From NCBI RefSeq assembly GCF_019710575.1, contig NZ_JAHWFK010000065.1:1-64000 (forward strand): a stretch of 64,000 bases of DNA, given 5' to 3'. Positions 25,766-33,670 of the stretch are shown piece after piece. The stretch is from Paractinoplanes polyasparticus (GTDB lineage Bacteria; Actinomycetota; Actinomycetes; Mycobacteriales; Micromonosporaceae). Each line of letters begins with the position of its first letter. Position 1 is the first letter of the stretch. The translations under genes were made by a program, and so were the position numbers. The notes under the pieces are model-generated. The model did not search any database. It was not told the origin of the DNA and worked only from the letters and a program-made list of their open reading frames with translations.

Positions 25766-26133
25766 TGCGTCGACCCCTGCCCCTGCGCGGAATCGGGTCC
25801 GGGCCGGTGCGGCGGCAGCTGCCCGGTCGGTGCCACAGCTGCGCCGTTGTCCTCATCGAGTGCTATGAACTGCTCGATCACGGCAGTGCCCGTGGCGCCG
25901 AACTCCTGGAGGAACGAAAAGCTGCCGTTGAGGGTGTCGAGCGTCATCACAGCGTAGGGTTCGTGTTCATCGGAAAACCTTTTGCCGTATTCGTCGGTGC
26001 CCCACGGCTCCGGAAGCGTCGTCCTGATCGTCATGACCCGTTCCACCGCCACGTTCAGCTCAGCGGCGATGTCGGCCAAAGCGGCGAAGACTCGGCGCGC
26101 CCCCTCGGGGTCGATGGAGGTCCGGTCAGCCAT
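25762..26133 (-). CDS. EspC/WXG100-like small secreted-type protein
   Basis: 123 aa, mostly helical: MADRTSIDPEGARRVFAALADIAAELNVAVERV, then PEPWGTDEYGKRFSDEHEP and a second helix, with a Pro/Gln-rich tail. The W-G turn between two helices is the WXG100-superfamily hairpin, and the length and context resemble EspC-type type VII substrates. The start ATG 26133 has GGAG 7 nt upstream and overlaps the previous stop by 8 nt. Probably secreted together with, or acting as a partner of, neighbours in the operon. Confidence 0.65.
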   Translation of the reverse strand: MADRTSIDPEGARRVFAALADIAAELNVAVERVMTIRTTLPEPWGTDEYGKRFSDEHEPYAVMTLDTLNGSFSFLQEFGATGTAVIEQFIALDEDNGAAVAPTGQLPPHRPGPDSAQGQGSTQ

Positions 26134-26572
26134 CGGATGGCTCCGGGCTCTTCTCGGCCTTCTCCGCAACGGTCGGCCGACCGAAGGCGGACCTCAACAT
26201 CGAATTCACCACCTTGTCCAGGTCGACCTGGCCGGCCGCCAGGTCGCCGAAGTCGACCCCAGGAATCACCGGGCCGCCGGCCATCTCGCCGATCTTGCCG
26301 AATGCCGACGCGCGCCCTCGCCGGATGGTGTCGGTCACCATCGTGGCCAGCTCGGCCGGGGCCATGCTGCGGTACTTGGTGTTGTTGAAAACAAGTTTGA
26401 CCAGTTCACCGCGACCGTCGAACGTCGCTGTGACCATCTTGTTCGCCGACTCGGTGACCGTGCTGGCGGACGCCATCTTCTTCTGGAACTCAGCCAGTTT
26501 GCGCTGTTCCTCGGCGAACAAGGCGAACATGGTGTCGAGCCGGCGGGCGCCGCCCGTCCTCTCGTCAGACAT
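26126..26572 (-). CDS. YbaB/EbfC-family protein (EspL-like)
   Basis: 148 aa matching the YbaB/EbfC fold: FAEEQRKLAEFQKKMASA, then a beta-sheet part (SANKMVTATFDGRGELVKLVFNNTKYR) and a long final helix (MAPAELATMVTDTIRRGRASAF). YbaB proteins are small DNA-binding dimers, but in ESX-1 loci the family member EspL works in effector stability and secretion. The position inside the esx operon favours that second role (inference). Start ATG 26572 has GGAG 6 nt upstream and overlaps the preceding stop by 8 nt. Confidence 0.75.
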   Translation of the reverse strand: MSDERTGGARRLDTMFALFAEEQRKLAEFQKKMASASTVTESANKMVTATFDGRGELVKLVFNNTKYRSMAPAELATMVTDTIRRGRASAFGKIGEMAGGPVIPGVDFGDLAAGQVDLDKVVNSMLRSAFGRPTVAEKAEKSPEPSDG

Positions 26573-27443
26573 CGCGATCTCCTCTCGTCACTTTGGCGAT
26601 CTGATCGTCGAAATCCTTGCGGAACTGGTCACGGGCAGCTTCGATGCGGTCCGCGCGACCGATCACATCCCAGCCTTCGCGCTGGTTGCCACCCCAGGCT
26701 CCCGGTTCGCCCGGCAAGCCGGGCCTCCTGGTGCTGGCGGCATCCGCGGGCTGACCACCCGGTCCGCCCATGCCACCCCCCATCGGAGGCATGAACGGCA
26801 TCATCGGTGCGCCGCCGCCGGCCCCGCCCGCCCCGGCCGGCGGCACAATCGCGTCGCCGGGCTGGCCCAGTCCGGAGGCCGGCGCCACCGGCCGGAAGAC
26901 CTGGGCCGGGTCGGTCGCGGCCAGCCGGGCCGGCGCCGATCCGTCCAGTGCGGCGGCGAGTGAACGACGACCGGAGCCCGGTTCCTCCACCGGGACGGGT
27001 GGCGGCGGAATCCGGCCACCGAGCGCGTGGCCCACATCGCGGTATCCGTCGGCAACACCGCTCAGGACCTGTTGCGCCTGCTGGTCGTAGGGCAGATCGC
27101 CGAGGCCGGAGGCACGCTGGACGATCAGATCACGGACGCGGGTCTGACCGTCGGCGAGCAGGCCGGCGGCGACCCGCAGGTGACGTCCACATTCGTTCTC
27201 GTCCAGCTGGTGCAGCAGCCGGCGCGTGCGCCGGAGTGGCTCGTCGAGCCGGGCCCCGGCCGCTGCCGCGCCCTGCCAAGCGTCCTCCAGCTCGCTCTGC
27301 AGCCTCTCCAGACGCCCGGCGAGCGTACGCAATCCCCGGCGGGCGTCGTCGAACGCACCGGCACCCTCTTCCATCTCGGGCGGTGCTGCGGACTCCAAGG
27401 CGGCGGCCACCTCGACAAGGGTCGCGGGTCGTGTCGCGCTCAT
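26565..27443 (-). CDS. Type VII-associated helical, Pro/Met/Gly-rich protein
   Basis: 292 aa, family not recognised. Residues 1-150 are predicted helical with heptad-like leucines (LRTLAGRLERLQSELEDAWQG; W-Q-G is a WXG motif), so the N-terminus probably forms a WXG100-like hairpin. After that comes a low-complexity region rich in Pro, Gly and Met (PMMPFMPPMGGGMGGPGG) and a charged C-terminal helix (RIEAARDQFRKDFDDQIAKV). This layout resembles PPE/EspB-like secreted proteins. The start ATG 27443 lies 1 nt after the stop of the upstream gene. Probably a secretion substrate; function unknown. Confidence 0.65.
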   Translation of the reverse strand: MSATRPATLVEVAAALESAAPPEMEEGAGAFDDARRGLRTLAGRLERLQSELEDAWQGAAAAGARLDEPLRRTRRLLHQLDENECGRHLRVAAGLLADGQTRVRDLIVQRASGLGDLPYDQQAQQVLSGVADGYRDVGHALGGRIPPPPVPVEEPGSGRRSLAAALDGSAPARLAATDPAQVFRPVAPASGLGQPGDAIVPPAGAGGAGGGAPMMPFMPPMGGGMGGPGGQPADAASTRRPGLPGEPGAWGGNQREGWDVIGRADRIEAARDQFRKDFDDQIAKVTRGDRDV

Positions 27444-27444
27444 G

Positions 27445-30024
27445 TCAGTTCCTGCCCAGCGGCCTGCTGGCGACCACGTCTTCGACGTCTTCACCCCACA
27501 TACCGTCCTCACCCACAAGCCAGGTGTTGCGCTCCCGGTCGCGATCACCCTGGGGACTCATTCCCCCGCCCATCGGCGGCGACATCGGCATTCCCCCGTT
27601 GCCGGCCGGCGTACCGCTGGACAAAGGCACCTCGGCAGACGAGACCGCCGCGTTGGCCCCGGTCACCGGTGCAAGTTCCAGCGGGGCACGCTGCTCGGGG
27701 TCACCGCCCGGAATGTCACCACGCGGAGCGACGCCTCCCCCGGGGTCGCCGGCCGGAATCTCTCGGCGACCGTGGAGGAAGTCGGACATCGATGAGTGGT
27801 CGCCGTTCTCCGCGACGAGGTCGTCGACCGCCCGGCCGGCCGATTCCTTGGCCTCGGTGAGGGCGTCGATTCGAGATTGTCGCTCCTCGTCGGTGAGATC
27901 GTCGCGACCGGTTTCGGCCTTGGTGTCCTCGATCATGTCGTCGAGTGAGGAAGCGATGGCCTTGTCCGCGTCGGCCAGTGCGTCATCGCGCAGCGCCTCC
28001 GCCTCGTCGGTGTCAATCTTCCCATCGCGGTTCAGGTCGCCGTCCGGCCGTCCGTCACCGTTGGAGTCCAGTCCCTCAGCCATCGCGTCGTCGTCCAGGA
28101 GCCCGTCGATCGCATCGTCGGCAGCCTTGCGGGCGTCGGCCAGCGCGTCATCGCGGGCCGCCTGCTCCTCGGCCGACCGATCACCGGCGGGCCGGTCGTC
28201 ACCGAGGCCGTCCGGCGCAACACCCGGAGAACCAGGCACACTATCGCCGTCCGGCGCAACACCCGGAGAACCAGGCACACTATCGCCGTCCGGCGCAACA
28301 CCCGGAGAACCGGGCACACTATCGCCGTCCGGCGCAACACCGGGAGAACTGGGCACACCCTCGATCAGGGCCTCTTCGCCCAGGGGCCGCCGGAACTGGT
28401 CGTCGGCCGCAGACTGCGAACCCGCCGGGTCCTCGGATGTGGTGGCAGGCAGGTCCGTGGTTCCGGGCGGACCTCCGGAGCCGCCCGTCAGACCGTCGAT
28501 GGCTTTGGCCGCCGCATCCTTCGCATCGTCGAGAGCGCGCTGGCGTTCCTGCTCCACCGCGGCGCCGGGCGAGCCGGGAACCGAGGACTTCGGGGAGCCG
28601 AGCCCGGACGACCCTGGAGAACCCACAGGCGGCGCACCGTTCATCGCGGGCCCCAGGCCGATGGGCGGAGTGCTACCGGTGCCGCCGGGCAGATCGGATC
28701 CGCCCGATGCCGGCGTACCCTCCATCAGGCCGCCGATGGCGTCGTTGGCGGCCACCTGAGCGTCCTTGAGGGCTTGGTCCCGGGCGGCGCCCCCATCCGG
28801 TGGCGCGCCGCCGGAGCTGCCGGAGCCGGAGCCGGATCCCGGGCTACCGGTGGGCGCGCTGACGGAACCCGGCCCGGGAGCGCCGGTGCTCGCCTCAGGG
28901 GCGACCGACTCCACCGGCGGGATGTTGCCTCCGCCCGAGGTGCCGCCGGTGCCGCCCGTCCCGAAGGTCTCCGGTGGCGCCTGACCACCGTCGGTGTCCT
29001 GCCGCAGATCGTCGAAGACCGCCCCGGCAGCGTCCCTGGCCTCGTCGAGGGCGGCATCGTGCTCGGGGTCGCCGTTCCCGAGCCCGGCGATCGCGTCGTC
29101 GACCCGGCCCTCGGCCTCGTCGAGAACGTCGTTCACACCGTCGTCGCTGGTCCCGCTTCCGCCGGTTCCTTCGCTACCGGACCCCTCGCTCCCGGATCCC
29201 TCGTCGCCGTCGCCCTCGCTCCCAGAACCTTCGTCGCCGTCGCCCTCGCTGCCAGAACCTTCGTCACCCTCGCCGCCAGAACCTTCGTCACCCTCGCCGC
29301 CGGAACCTTCGTCGCCGTCGCCACTGTCACCGGTACCGCTGTCGCCAGTACCGTCGGACTTGACGTTTTCCTGGACACCGACGGTGAGCTGCGGAAGGCT
29401 GAGACCGGTATCCCGGTACTGCTGCGACTGTTGCACGAGCAGCGACCGCAGGTTGGACATGATCCAGCGTTCGCCGGCCTGATAGGCGGCGTCCATCGCC
29501 TCTCGACGATCAGTTTCGCGCTGTGCGTCAGCGCCCTCGATGCCGGAGTAGATCGCGTCGATCTGATCGCTCGCATACTGTTCGAGCTTGTCGGTGAGCC
29601 GATGTCCGGCATCGACTATCGCCCAGAACTCGCTGCGGAAGTTGTCGATACTGGTGCCGACGCCATAGACGGCCGCACCGAAGTTGGCGGAGCGGATGAC
29701 GTCCTGCACTCCGGTCCGGCTCTTCTCGACGGTTTTGTTCACGTGTTCCACGAACGCGTCAGCCGCCTCGCCCGCGAAGAACGGCTCGTCGCCGGACGTG
29801 AGGTCGCTGGTGAGGTCGAGCAGGTCCTGAACCATGTTCTCGAGAGAGCCCAGCGAAGCCGTCCAGGCATCACCACCGTGATACCACTCAACGGCCGGGT
29901 TCTTGCCCAGATCGATGAGGTCCTCGACATACGGCGTGAGAGTGGTCCACGTCGGATAGTCACCGAACGTCTCTCGTGTCGGTGGCGTCTTCTCGTCAAA
30001 GGTCCCGACTTCGCCCGTGGCCAC
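27445..30024 (-). CDS. 859-aa type VII candidate effector with EF-hand and helical repeats
   Basis: The first ~230 residues are helical and WXG100/PPE-like (WTASLGSLENMVQDLLDL, FFAGEAADAFVEHV). Next are a Glu/Gly/Ser-rich stretch (about 235-310) and then at least seven copies of a ~20-residue helix resembling DDALADAKDAADDAIDGL, separated by Gly/Pro/Ser linkers. One linker has four 13-residue units (GVAPDGDSVPGSP). At 663-674 is a textbook EF-hand loop (DLNRDGKIDTDE), preceded by a weaker one (DSNGDGRPDGDL). Start GTG 30024 has GGAG 6 nt upstream. No signal peptide; secretion through the neighbouring type VII system is inferred. It lies 80 nt after the esx pair. Confidence 0.75.
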   Translation of the reverse strand: MATGEVGTFDEKTPPTRETFGDYPTWTTLTPYVEDLIDLGKNPAVEWYHGGDAWTASLGSLENMVQDLLDLTSDLTSGDEPFFAGEAADAFVEHVNKTVEKSRTGVQDVIRSANFGAAVYGVGTSIDNFRSEFWAIVDAGHRLTDKLEQYASDQIDAIYSGIEGADAQRETDRREAMDAAYQAGERWIMSNLRSLLVQQSQQYRDTGLSLPQLTVGVQENVKSDGTGDSGTGDSGDGDEGSGGEGDEGSGGEGDEGSGSEGDGDEGSGSEGDGDEGSGSEGSGSEGTGGSGTSDDGVNDVLDEAEGRVDDAIAGLGNGDPEHDAALDEARDAAGAVFDDLRQDTDGGQAPPETFGTGGTGGTSGGGNIPPVESVAPEASTGAPGPGSVSAPTGSPGSGSGSGSSGGAPPDGGAARDQALKDAQVAANDAIGGLMEGTPASGGSDLPGGTGSTPPIGLGPAMNGAPPVGSPGSSGLGSPKSSVPGSPGAAVEQERQRALDDAKDAAAKAIDGLTGGSGGPPGTTDLPATTSEDPAGSQSAADDQFRRPLGEEALIEGVPSSPGVAPDGDSVPGSPGVAPDGDSVPGSPGVAPDGDSVPGSPGVAPDGLGDDRPAGDRSAEEQAARDDALADARKAADDAIDGLLDDDAMAEGLDSNGDGRPDGDLNRDGKIDTDEAEALRDDALADADKAIASSLDDMIEDTKAETGRDDLTDEERQSRIDALTEAKESAGRAVDDLVAENGDHSSMSDFLHGRREIPAGDPGGGVAPRGDIPGGDPEQRAPLELAPVTGANAAVSSAEVPLSSGTPAGNGGMPMSPPMGGGMSPQGDRDRERNTWLVGEDGMWGEDVEDVVASRPLGRN
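28210..28365 (-). repeat. 39-bp tandem repeat, four copies, in-frame
   Basis: Near-identical units begin at 28210, 28249, 28288 and 28327 and encode the 13-residue GVAPDGDSVPGSP. The last copy carries a few substitutions. The units lie inside the effector reading frame. Confidence 0.9.
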
Positions 30025-30104
30025 AGTTCACTCCAGCGTTCTTGTCCGACTTAATTGTGGTGGGAGGGCGCCGGGCGACCAGCGTGGCCGCCCGGCCGGC
30101 CTTC

Positions 30105-30401
30105 TCAGCGAGTTGCGAAGTTGTCCCCGGAACGCCGGTCCTGGTCTTGCATTCTCTCCGCACCTTCTCGCACTTCGATCGCCAGCCTTTGGACGATTTC
30201 GTTCAGGTCGGTGAGGTCCGTCTGGATATCGTTCGAGTTCGTCTTGTATCGATCTGCGGCGTTGCCCTCCCAACCCTCCAGGCTGCTGTTCGTCGTTTTC
30301 ATCATCCCATCGATCAAAGTTTGCACCTCTCTCTTCTTCGTATCCAGATACTCGGTAAAGTCAGAGAGAGGGCCGTACTGATAGTTGAACGAATCGCTCA
30401 T
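30105..30401 (-). CDS. WXG100-family Esx protein
   Basis: 98 aa, the standard length of EsxA/EsxB-type secreted proteins. Two predicted helices flank the turn SLEGWEGNAADRY, which contains the WXG motif (W-E-G). A typical secretion signal YxxxD/E is not obvious at the C-terminus. The start ATG 30401 follows GAAAGGA by 9 nt. It is 33 nt downstream of the second Esx-like gene, forming the usual pair expected to be exported as a heterodimer by EccC. Confidence 0.9.
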   Translation of the reverse strand: MSDSFNYQYGPLSDFTEYLDTKKREVQTLIDGMMKTTNSSLEGWEGNAADRYKTNSNDIQTDLTDLNEIVQRLAIEVREGAERMQDQDRRSGDNFATR

Positions 30402-30434
30402 GTGAAATCGTCCTTTCTTTCAAGCGCGCAGGAA

Positions 30435-30740
30435 TCAGAGTCCACCGAGAAGATTCTTGACCGACAGCTCGTTTTCCTCATCCACCGCCGTCATAGCCGC
30501 GTCGGCCGCTTCGACTGTTTCGATCATGATTTCCAAGTGCTTAACGATGCTCTCGGCCTCGCGTGCCCATTCATCACCACAAAAGGCCACAGCGCCTGTC
30601 ATTCTTCCCGGGTAATTGGCTTTCAGAAGCTCGGTCTCCTTCCGCACATCTTCCGCCTTTAGACGGATCTCGGTGACCGTGTCGCGGTGAGCGGCCGTCA
30701 CCGCGACGACCACCCCATGATCAAGGAAGGTGTTAGGCAT
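30435..30740 (-). CDS. Esx-like partner protein with degenerate WXG
   Basis: 101 aa. The helix-turn-helix pattern of the WXG100 superfamily is present, but the turn reads CGDEWAREAE, so the W-x-G glycine is arginine. The start is the internal ATG 30740 (MPNTFLDHGV), with GGTGAG 6 nt upstream, rather than an ATG 18 nt earlier. It is first in the leftward operon, directly ahead of the canonical Esx gene, and is inferred to be its heterodimer partner. Confidence 0.75.
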   Translation of the reverse strand: MPNTFLDHGVVVAVTAAHRDTVTEIRLKAEDVRKETELLKANYPGRMTGAVAFCGDEWAREAESIVKHLEIMIETVEAADAAMTAVDEENELSVKNLLGGL

Positions 30741-30837
30741 ACTTATCTCACCTTTCATCGAGACGATTTGACCGACCGGACCATGACATCAGATAGATCC
30801 GGCGAGTGGCCCGGGCAAGAGTCCGAACGGTTGATGT

Positions 30838-30852
30838 GTAGGGGTTTCCCCC
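30838..30852 (-). promoter_or_regulatory. GGGGGAAACCCCT motif upstream of the esx operon
   Basis: Read on the minus strand it is GGGGGAAACCCCTAC, 98 nt upstream of the first Esx start and directly after the eccB stop. The first 13 bases are identical to the site before eccC. The centre is a palindrome (GGGG-AAA-CCCC). Confidence 0.5.
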
Positions 30853-30853
30853 G

Positions 30854-32263
30854 TCAACCTCCGACCATCTGGGTCCGCAAGGCCGCCGCCGGGTCCAGGA
30901 CCGCTCCAGTGGGCAGCAGTTCGAGCAGCTCTGCCGGGACGTCGACCGGCGGCCGGCCGGCGTAGCCCAGCGCCTCGACCCCGGCCGGGGGCAGCGGGTA
31001 CTTCGCGCCGTACTCGGTCACGAGGAACACCGCCCCACCCGGCGCCCCCGGGGCATAAGGATTGCGCGTCAGAGCGCCCATGCCCGGAGCGATCAGTACC
31101 CGGTCCACTGTGCCACCAGCGATGGCCGCCCGGGGGACGGGCAAAGCTCGAGAAACCTGCTCGGCCCGCACCCGGGCCAGCGCCACGGTCACATTGCCAC
31201 CGGACCACCCGTACCGGATGCACGGAAGACCTTCACCGTTCAGCACTCGGGGCGGGGTGGGTGGATAGCCTTCGACGAACTCGGTGCTGGCGGTGACGGT
31301 GGCGGCTGCCATCTCGTCCGGTCGTACCGAGATCGGGCTCACCGCCGCGCCCGGATACGCCCGCCGGATGGCCGGGTCGGCCAGCACCAGTGCCGCGACG
31401 GTCGGGCTGAGCCGGGCCAGCCCGTCCGAGCGGGCGAGGAACTGCTCGACCGTACCGCTGGCCGGGTTGCGCACGGTGTAGACCTGGCCGACCACGGAGG
31501 CACGGCCACCGATCACCGGCCCCCGCCGGCCCCGGCCCGCCACCACCGGGAATGCCAGATCCCGTCCCGCCGGGATCGGGTTGAGCCAGGCCGGCGTCAC
31601 CGGGACGGCGTCCACTGCCGCGTAGCCCAGTGCGACCGCACCCGGCCCGGACAGCCGGAAGCGCCGGCCCTGCCAGATCAGGTACGTCTGCCGATCCGCA
31701 GTACGCACCAGGAAGCCGCCCTCCGCCCCGACCGGTGACGAGTCGGCCACCCCGCCCAGCATCAGGGTCGCGGCCGGCACCCCGGCCGCCGACGGGGGTT
31801 GGGCACAGACCGTCCAGTCGCCGGTGTAAAGACGGTCGGCGGCCGGGACCGCATCGGGTGCGCCGGCGATGCCGATCGGTGCGCCCACCGGCAACCCTCT
31901 CAAGGAGTTCTGTGCCACCTGGGTCACCTTGGCCGGCGTCCCGCTGCCCAGCACCAGACGGGCCGAGGCGTAGTTGAGCACCGGACGCAGCTGATCGTCG
32001 ATGAGCAGGTAGCGGGCTCCGGTCTCGCGGACCGCGATCACCACACCGCTCTGCCGCCAGGACCGGTCGCCGCCGGGCCGGAAAATGCCGTAGATGCCGA
32101 AGCCGCCAGCGATCACCACCGCCAGCAGCATGCCGATGAGCAGTCCCAGCATCGGGCGCCGGTTCGGGGCCTCATAGGGGTCGGGCCGGCCCTGCATGAC
32201 CGCGGCGTTGAGCCGGCCGACGACGTAGAAGTAGGCGTGGACCTGGTCTCGACGAGACTCCAT
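30854..32263 (-). CDS. eccB: Type VII secretion core component EccB
   Basis: 469 aa, normal length. It opens with the family hallmark SRRDQVHAYFYVVGRLNAAVMQGRPDP, then has one membrane segment (about 38-62, MLGLLIGMLLAVVIAGGFG) and a large extracytoplasmic domain with the repeated beta-rich R1-R4 pattern (GVVIAVRETGARYLLID, VGQVYTVRNPASGTVEQFLA) and the C-terminal VFLVTEYGAKYPL. EccB forms the periplasmic face of the membrane complex with EccC, EccD and EccE. It begins 1 nt after the eccD stop, so the two are cotranscribed. The two cysteines in the external domain (VCAQPP and PCIRYG) match those forming a disulfide in homologues. Confidence 0.95.
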   Translation of the reverse strand: MESRRDQVHAYFYVVGRLNAAVMQGRPDPYEAPNRRPMLGLLIGMLLAVVIAGGFGIYGIFRPGGDRSWRQSGVVIAVRETGARYLLIDDQLRPVLNYASARLVLGSGTPAKVTQVAQNSLRGLPVGAPIGIAGAPDAVPAADRLYTGDWTVCAQPPSAAGVPAATLMLGGVADSSPVGAEGGFLVRTADRQTYLIWQGRRFRLSGPGAVALGYAAVDAVPVTPAWLNPIPAGRDLAFPVVAGRGRRGPVIGGRASVVGQVYTVRNPASGTVEQFLARSDGLARLSPTVAALVLADPAIRRAYPGAAVSPISVRPDEMAAATVTASTEFVEGYPPTPPRVLNGEGLPCIRYGWSGGNVTVALARVRAEQVSRALPVPRAAIAGGTVDRVLIAPGMGALTRNPYAPGAPGGAVFLVTEYGAKYPLPPAGVEALGYAGRPPVDVPAELLELLPTGAVLDPAAALRTQMVGG

Positions 32264-32264
32264 C

Positions 32265-33662
32265 TCAGCTCGCCCAGGCCCGTACCATCGAATAGATCCC
32301 CAGCACGGCGAGGAGCACCGGGACCAGCGCCACCGCGATGAAGATCTCGAGGATGTCCACTGCCCGGCCCCAGTAGGGACGCAGCCGCCGGCCCGGCAGG
32401 GTGGCCGCAGCCGTCAGCGCAGCGGCCGCCGCCGCGACGACGGCCGGTGCCAGCACGGCGGCCCGCAGCACGTCGCTTTGATCAGCCCCGAACCGGATCA
32501 GGTCGAACCCCACGAGTGCGACGGCGGGCGTCATGCTCGCCCAGCGCGTCAACGCCGAGGTGAGATGCCGAGCCCGCATGCTGATCAGCACGGCCACCAC
32601 GAGGGCCAGCAGCATCGGCCAGAAACCGCCCGGCTGGATGAGGGCGCCCGCCATCAGAACCTGCGCCGCGCCCACACCGACAGCCAACGCGGCGTGGTAC
32701 GCCAGCCCGGCCGAGCCTCGCTCGACGACGATCCGATGCTGCGCCGGTTCGATATCCTCCGAGAGTTGCTCCGGCTTGCCCGGCAGCAGCGGCAGAGCGA
32801 GCCCACCGAGACGGAAGCCCAGCGGGGGCAACAGCAGGGTCAGGACCAGGGTCATGGTCAGGCCGCACGCGGCGGCCTCCTGGAGGGTCATGGGGCCGGC
32901 CGCGGCCGGCACAGCCGAAACCGCTATACACACCAGCGCGATGAGCGTTCCGGTGAACAGCAGGGCCGAGTCGGCTACGGCTGACAACCCTGCGGCAAGC
33001 ACGACGAGTGCAGCGAGGACAGCGAGCGACAGGCGCACCTCGACCGGCGAGTTGGGGGCCAAGCCGGCTGCGCCGGCCCAGCCCGCCACCGCGGCATAGC
33101 CGGCCGCAGCGAAAGCGAGCAGGGTCCCGGTCTGGGCGTCGGGAACCCCTCGGCTGACCAGTCCGGCCGCGGCGAGCAGCGCAACCGCCAGCACCGCCGC
33201 AACAGTCGCCCGCCACACGGCCGCACCGCTGAGGCCGAGCAGCACCAGCCCGCCGACCAGGATGAACCCGCCGAAGGCCAGGAACATCCATCGGGTCCGG
33301 TCGTCGGTCCAGCGCCAGGCACTGGTCCGGGCCTGTTCACCGACGCCGTCGACCAGGTCGTCGAAGTCCAGCGGCGGCAACTGGTCGGCCCGGGGCCGAA
33401 AATACAGCGTGTTGCCGTCAAGCAAGCCTGATTCAGTAGCCGAACGCTCTTCGTCCAGAGGATTCTCACCGAGCCGTTGAACGACCCAGCCGTCGTGTTC
33501 GGCGCCATGATCGGCCGCCTCTGGAGCGAGCTCGATCAAGACGGCCGGCAGCAACTCGACCAGAGGCACCTCGCCCGGCAGCGCCACGTCGACCGCCTTG
33601 TCGCCCAGCACAAATCTCAGCCGTACGGGCGCGGCCAAGCGGCGCCGTGTCAGTCGATCCAT
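32265..33662 (-). CDS. eccD: Type VII secretion channel component EccD
   Basis: 465 aa. Residues 1-95 form the ubiquitin-like cytosolic domain (RLRFVLGDKAVDVALPGEVP, DGNTLYFRPRADQLPPLDFDDLVDG), followed by about 11 hydrophobic helices from residue ~130 on. This is the architecture of EccD/Snm4, which lines the membrane vestibule. It starts with ATG 33662, 8 nt after the acidic WXG-like gene, and is directly followed by eccB. Confidence 0.94.
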   Translation of the reverse strand: MDRLTRRRLAAPVRLRFVLGDKAVDVALPGEVPLVELLPAVLIELAPEAADHGAEHDGWVVQRLGENPLDEERSATESGLLDGNTLYFRPRADQLPPLDFDDLVDGVGEQARTSAWRWTDDRTRWMFLAFGGFILVGGLVLLGLSGAAVWRATVAAVLAVALLAAAGLVSRGVPDAQTGTLLAFAAAGYAAVAGWAGAAGLAPNSPVEVRLSLAVLAALVVLAAGLSAVADSALLFTGTLIALVCIAVSAVPAAAGPMTLQEAAACGLTMTLVLTLLLPPLGFRLGGLALPLLPGKPEQLSEDIEPAQHRIVVERGSAGLAYHAALAVGVGAAQVLMAGALIQPGGFWPMLLALVVAVLISMRARHLTSALTRWASMTPAVALVGFDLIRFGADQSDVLRAAVLAPAVVAAAAAALTAAATLPGRRLRPYWGRAVDILEIFIAVALVPVLLAVLGIYSMVRAWAS

Positions 33663-33670
33663 GTCCGGGC

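Noticed and set aside
28210-28365. Regular 39-bp repeats considered as a CRISPR array
   Set aside because: Units are contiguous with no spacers and translate in frame as part of a protein.
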